From Dyadobacter sp. 676 (lineage in GTDB: Bacteria; Bacteroidota; Bacteroidia; Cytophagales; Spirosomataceae), in the NCBI RefSeq assembly GCF_040448675.1, contig NZ_CP159289.1, positions 186,001-250,000 on the forward strand: a DNA stretch of 64,000 nt, read 5' to 3'. Each line of letters opens with the position of its first letter. Position 1 is the stretch's first letter. This document shows positions 60,496 through 64,000 of the stretch, piece by piece. Made by a program: the position numbers and the translations under genes. The notes beneath the pieces are model-generated. The model made no database searches, had not been told where the DNA came from, and saw only the letters and a list, made by a program, of their open reading frames with translations.

Positions 60496-61794
60496 ATGAA
60501 ACAAACCAATATTGGCAATTATCGCTGGGTTATTTGCGCATTACTGTTCTTTGCAACCACTATCAACTACATCGACAGACAGATTCTTGGATTACTGAAA
60601 CCGACCCTTGAAACGGAATTCAACTGGACCGAAAGCGATTACGCCAACATAGTGATGGTGTTCGCGGGCTGTTATGCGGCCGGTTATATCGTCTTCGGCA
60701 ATATCATCGACAAGATCGGCTCCAAACTCGGCTACGCGGTTTCGATTATCATATGGAGCATTGCCGCTGTGGCACACGCGTTTGTAAAAAGCACATTCGG
60801 TTTCGGAGCAGTTCGGGCATTGCTGGGGTTAGGCGAGGCGGGCAATTTCCCGGCAGCGGTAAAAGCCACAGCCGAGTGGTTCCCCAAACGCGAGCGCGCG
60901 CTCGCAACAGGTATTTTCAACTCGGGCACCAGTATCGGCGCCGTGGCGGCCCCCATTCTGGTACCTTGGCTGCTGAGCAGCTACGGCTGGCAGGGCGCAT
61001 TCCTGATCACTGGCGCACTCGGATTTATCTGGCTGGTTTTCTGGTGGTTGATGTATGAAATTCCCTCGCGTCATAAAAAGTTGGGCGCGGAAGAATACGC
61101 GTTCATCCACAGCGACAACGAGGCGGGCGATGGCGAAGGCCAGAAACCCATTCACTGGACCAAACTGGTTGCGCTGCCGCAAACCTGGGTATTCATCGTA
61201 GGTAAATTCCTGACAGACCCCGTCTGGTGGTTCTTCCTCTTCTGGCTGCCGTCCTACTTCGCGACCACATTTGCACTGGACCTCAAAAAGCCAAGCCTGC
61301 ACCTTGCGATCGTTTACACGGCCACTACATTCGGAAGTATCGGCGGAGGATATTTATCTTCCTACCTCATTAAAAAAGGCTGGGCACCGCTCCGGGCGCG
61401 CAAAACCACATTACTGGTCGTAGCATTCGCCGTCATGCCGATCATTCTGGCCCAGTTCGCTACGGACATCTGGACGGTCGTGGCCATTATCGCGATCGCA
61501 ACAGCGGCACACCAGGCCTGGAGCGCCAATATTTTTACCATCGTTTCCGATATTTTCCCAAAACGGGCCGTTAGTTCGGTGGTCGGTATCGGCGGCATGG
61601 CGGGCTCGCTCGGCTCTACTTTCTTCCCGTTGCTTGTGGGCGCGCTGCTCGATTACTACAAAGCATCCGGCAACATCGGTGCTGGCTACAATATCCTGTT
61701 CATTATCTGCGGGTTAGCTTATATTATCGCCTGGCTGGTCATTCATTTCCTGACCAGCACCATGAAGCCGGTCGAAGAATCGTTAAAGAACTGA
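60496..61794 (+). CDS. MFS transporter, ExuT/ACS family
   Basis: 432-residue inner-membrane transporter of the anion:cation symporter (ACS) family, most like hexuronate transporters. It begins YRWVICALLFFATTINYIDRQILGLL and has GLGEAGNFPAAVKATAEWFPKRERALATGIFNSG, the ACS signature, then TM7-12 (FIVGKFLTDPVWWFFLFWLPSYF). The NYIDR start and NFPAA loop are close to ExuT. The neighbours give no sugar-acid catabolic genes in the window, so the substrate is a guess. A 228-base gap with the surE terminator precedes it. Confidence 0.9.
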   Translation: MKQTNIGNYRWVICALLFFATTINYIDRQILGLLKPTLETEFNWTESDYANIVMVFAGCYAAGYIVFGNIIDKIGSKLGYAVSIIIWSIAAVAHAFVKSTFGFGAVRALLGLGEAGNFPAAVKATAEWFPKRERALATGIFNSGTSIGAVAAPILVPWLLSSYGWQGAFLITGALGFIWLVFWWLMYEIPSRHKKLGAEEYAFIHSDNEAGDGEGQKPIHWTKLVALPQTWVFIVGKFLTDPVWWFFLFWLPSYFATTFALDLKKPSLHLAIVYTATTFGSIGGGYLSSYLIKKGWAPLRARKTTLLVVAFAVMPIILAQFATDIWTVVAIIAIATAAHQAWSANIFTIVSDIFPKRAVSSVVGIGGMAGSLGSTFFPLLVGALLDYYKASGNIGAGYNILFIICGLAYIIAWLVIHFLTSTMKPVEESLKN

Positions 61795-61816
61795 TTTTCA
61801 AAAATCACCAAGATTG

Positions 61817-61824
61817 TAATTTTG
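61817..61824 (+). promoter_or_regulatory. Putative -7 box for the cytochrome-domain lipoprotein
   Basis: TAATTTTG, 16 bases before the ATG at 61841. Confidence 0.45.
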
Positions 61825-61840
61825 CACGCATAGCATTCTG

Positions 61841-64000
61841 ATGAAGAAGTACCGTTATCCCCTTGTGATCCTGGCGGTTTCCTTTTTGTTGGTGTATTGT
61901 AAAACCAACAAACAAACCAGCCAGCAAACCGCCTCGTCCGCAACCACAACCGTCGCGAAAGAAGAAAGACCCGCCCCGGCTACCGGGAAATCGCCATTTA
62001 TACCCGCTTCCGAAACCATCGCCAAAATGGTGATCGAAGATGGCTTCGAAGTAAAACTCGTCGCTGCGGAACCGCTCGTAAGCGCGCCGGTAGCCATGCA
62101 GTTCGACGATAAAGCCAGAATGTGGGTCGTTGAAATGGTGGGGTATATGCCCGATACCATCGGTACGGGCGAAGATATTCCCAATGGCAACATCGTAGTC
62201 CTCGACGACAAAAATAAAGACGGCGTTTACGACGACCGCAAAGTCGTGATCGACTCGCTCGTGCTTCCGCGTGCGATCTGCCTGATAGACAACGGCATTC
62301 TGGTGGCCGAACCGACCAATCTCTGGTTTTACGAGTTGAAAAACGACCAGGTGGTCAAAAAAACGCTCGTCGACCCCAAATACACGGAGGGCGGCAACGT
62401 GGAGCACCAGCCTAATGGCCTCCTTCGTGCAATGGACAACTGGATCTACAATGCCAAATCCGACAAGCGCTACCGTCGCATCGGAGGCAAGTGGGTTATC
62501 GAGCACACGCATTTCCGTGGCCAATGGGGAATTTGTCAGGACAATTACGGCCGGCTCTATTATAACAACAATTCGCAAAACCTGCTGGGCGACTACTTCC
62601 CGGCCGGTTTCGGCGCCTGGAACAGGAACCAGAAAGGCGTGGCCGGCTATAATGAGAAGGCTGTGGCAAACAACAAAGTATACCCGCTTCATCCTACACC
62701 CGGCGTGAACCGCGGCTACATGAAAAACGTCCTCGACGACAGCCTCCGCCTGAACGAATTTACCGCCGCCGCCGCGCCTGTCGTTTACAGGGGCGATCTG
62801 TTCGGCAAGAACTACGATTTCAATGCATTTGTGCCGGAACCTTCGGCGAACCTCGTCAAACGCAATATCCTGACTGAAAACGGATATGTCGTGAAAGGCG
62901 ACATCGCCTACAAGGGCAGGGAATTTCTCGCCAGCACCGACGAACGGTTCCGGCCCGTAAGCCTCTATAATGCGCCCGACGGCAGCCTGTTCGTTCTCGA
63001 TATGTACCGGGGCATTATCCAGCACAAAACTTACCTGACGCCCTACCTGAAAGACCAGATCGGCAAGCGCGACCTTACGCAGCCGCTCTCGGCCGGGCGC
63101 ATTTACAAGATTATTCCGAAAGGATCGCGCCCCAAACCCGGAACTATTCCCGACGGGGCCCAGGAACTGGTGAAACTGCTGGGCCATGCCAACGGCTGGG
63201 TTCGCGACCGGGCGCAGCAAAAACTGGTCGACGGCAAATACAACCAGACTGTTCCTGCATTGCGCGAGGCCATCAAACAAACGGCCGATCCGCTGCTCGC
63301 TATTCATGCGTTGTGGACGCTGGAAGGGTTGAATTCGCTGAAACCGGAGGAAGCCTTAGCCTGGATGCGGCAATCGTCGTGGACATTCCGGGCGCAGGGG
63401 CTGTATGCTTCGGCGGCGGTGATCACACCCACCTCCTACCCGCAATTCGTAACGGCCTTTAACACCATGGTCGATTCGGGCGACTCGTTGTCCGCTCCCT
63501 ATATCGCCTTCCTTTCCAGGAGCATCGAAAAATTCGACCCGAATGCGGCACGAGGACTGCTCAACAAGCTGGCGGTGAAATATCCTAACAACCGGTACGT
63601 GGCCGACGCGGTGATCAGTACCCTGCAGGGCCAGGAGGAAGCTTTTCAGAGCGCCATTGCGGGCTCGGTAACCGACCCGAATGCCGTGCTCAACAAACAG
63701 CTCGCGCGCGTCGTGACGGGTATCCGCAATGCGATGGGCAACCGTAACCCGGAAATGCTCAAAAAGGAATTCCCCAAAGGCGAAGCATTGTTTACGTCGG
63801 TGTGCCAGACCTGCCACGGTGCCGATGGCGGCGGCGTGAAATCGCTCGCACCACCGCTGAACCAGTCGGAATGGGTGACAGGCAATAAAGACAAGCTTAT
63901 TTCCATTGTCCTTTTCGGCCTTACCGGTCCTGTGAAAGTGAACGGCCACATTTATCAAACACCCGAGGTAAGCGGCGACATGCCCGGCATCGGCTACGAC
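61841..64000 (+). CDS. PVC-type heme-binding dehydrogenase-like lipoprotein, 3' end missing
   Basis: At least 720 residues, open to the window end. A lipoprotein signal (YPLVILAVSFLLVYCKTNKQ, lipobox LVYC) predicts an anchor in the envelope. The N-terminal membrane-bound-dehydrogenase-like domain, a beta-propeller type (PVC CxxCH group), runs from about residue 60 (GFEVKLVAAEPLVSAPVAMQF) to about 430 (LFVLDMYRGIIQHKTYLTPYL). HEAT-like helices follow, then a c-type cytochrome domain whose heme motif CQTCH starts at base 63803. Such proteins oxidise sugars or similar substrates at the cell surface. No stop codon is reached inside the window. Confidence 0.88.
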   Translation, partial: MKKYRYPLVILAVSFLLVYCKTNKQTSQQTASSATTTVAKEERPAPATGKSPFIPASETIAKMVIEDGFEVKLVAAEPLVSAPVAMQFDDKARMWVVEMVGYMPDTIGTGEDIPNGNIVVLDDKNKDGVYDDRKVVIDSLVLPRAICLIDNGILVAEPTNLWFYELKNDQVVKKTLVDPKYTEGGNVEHQPNGLLRAMDNWIYNAKSDKRYRRIGGKWVIEHTHFRGQWGICQDNYGRLYYNNNSQNLLGDYFPAGFGAWNRNQKGVAGYNEKAVANNKVYPLHPTPGVNRGYMKNVLDDSLRLNEFTAAAAPVVYRGDLFGKNYDFNAFVPEPSANLVKRNILTENGYVVKGDIAYKGREFLASTDERFRPVSLYNAPDGSLFVLDMYRGIIQHKTYLTPYLKDQIGKRDLTQPLSAGRIYKIIPKGSRPKPGTIPDGAQELVKLLGHANGWVRDRAQQKLVDGKYNQTVPALREAIKQTADPLLAIHALWTLEGLNSLKPEEALAWMRQSSWTFRAQGLYASAAVITPTSYPQFVTAFNTMVDSGDSLSAPYIAFLSRSIEKFDPNAARGLLNKLAVKYPNNRYVADAVISTLQGQEEAFQSAIAGSVTDPNAVLNKQLARVVTGIRNAMGNRNPEMLKKEFPKGEALFTSVCQTCHGADGGGVKSLAPPLNQSEWVTGNKDKLISIVLFGLTGPVKVNGHIYQTPEVSGDMPGIGYD

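Noticed and set aside
60264..60611. 115-residue frame between surE and the ExuT-like gene
   Set aside because: It runs through the surE terminator hairpin and into the transporter start in another frame, with no homology-like pattern.
61805..63307. 500-residue minus-strand open frame at the window end
   Set aside because: Antisense to the cytochrome-domain lipoprotein gene, whose frame has clear signal, propeller and CxxCH motifs.
1..64000. tRNA or rRNA genes
   Set aside because: No stretch with a T-loop-like GTTCGANNCC plus acceptor pairing was seen; the few GTTCGAAT matches are inside protein-coding genes.

Overview
The window looks like chromosome of a gliding-type Bacteroidetes, most likely Cytophagales and close to Dyadobacter (inference from gene content). 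The pointers are a gldC gene, the long form of IspG, a type III glutamine synthetase, Bacteroidetes-restricted DUF families, repeated TAnnTTTG promoter elements (the Bacteroidetes -7 box), mixed-strand operons and moderate GC with many GC-rich intrinsic terminators. I saw no rRNA, tRNA, CRISPR array or prophage.

Layout. 0-4.3 kb: sugar transporter (cut by the window start), GHMP sugar kinase, ispG and a small membrane protein. 4.3-7.2 kb: an mmcQ/yjbR gene whose last codons were displaced by a complete ISL3-family (ISAon1-type) insertion sequence with an 8-bp target duplication, then a ~19-copy array of 50-bp repeats. 7.2-13.7 kb: gldC, a DUF4197 protein, and a plus-strand run cinA - E2 acyltransferase - deoxyribonucleotidase - response regulator - histidine kinase. 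14-16.5 kb: desaturase, DUF4159 protein, rsmE. 16.9-27 kb: nitrogen assimilation (GSII, GSIII, Amt, porin) interrupted by an LTA-synthase-like sulfatase and mtaB. 27.3-37.1 kb: ferredoxin, LuxC-like acyl-CoA reductase, two divergent esterases, and a plus-strand cluster of ATP-grasp ligase, carboxylate-amine ligase, class-I glutamine amidotransferase, a second ATP-grasp-like protein, class-III aminotransferase and aldose epimerase. 37.4-46 kb: trxA, dnaE, DUF2461, a toxin-antitoxin pair, trpS, PAP2, prs, rplY. 46-64 kb: 2-hydroxyacid dehydrogenase, pdxA, yicC, mpg, a TPR histidine kinase, a methyltransferase, an MMPL/RND exporter, an Anbu protease, a ferredoxin/reductase pair, a lipid kinase, surE, an ExuT-like transporter and a cytochrome-domain lipoprotein cut by the window end.

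The most interesting unexplained system is the amide-ligase cluster at 29.7-36.3 kb: three predicted ligases, an amidotransferase, an aminotransferase and an esterase in one direction look like a pathway for an uncharacterised amide- or peptide-linked metabolite. Its first ligase carries a histone-H1-like Lys/Ala/Pro tail.

A caution for the reader: six otherwise conserved genes (histidine kinase, rsmE, LTA-synthase-like, LuxC-like, glutamine amidotransferase, RelE-like toxin) are each broken by one extra base, nearly always in a homopolymer. The shared signature suggests consensus errors in the assembly more than six real mutations. I annotate the repaired spans and flag them.
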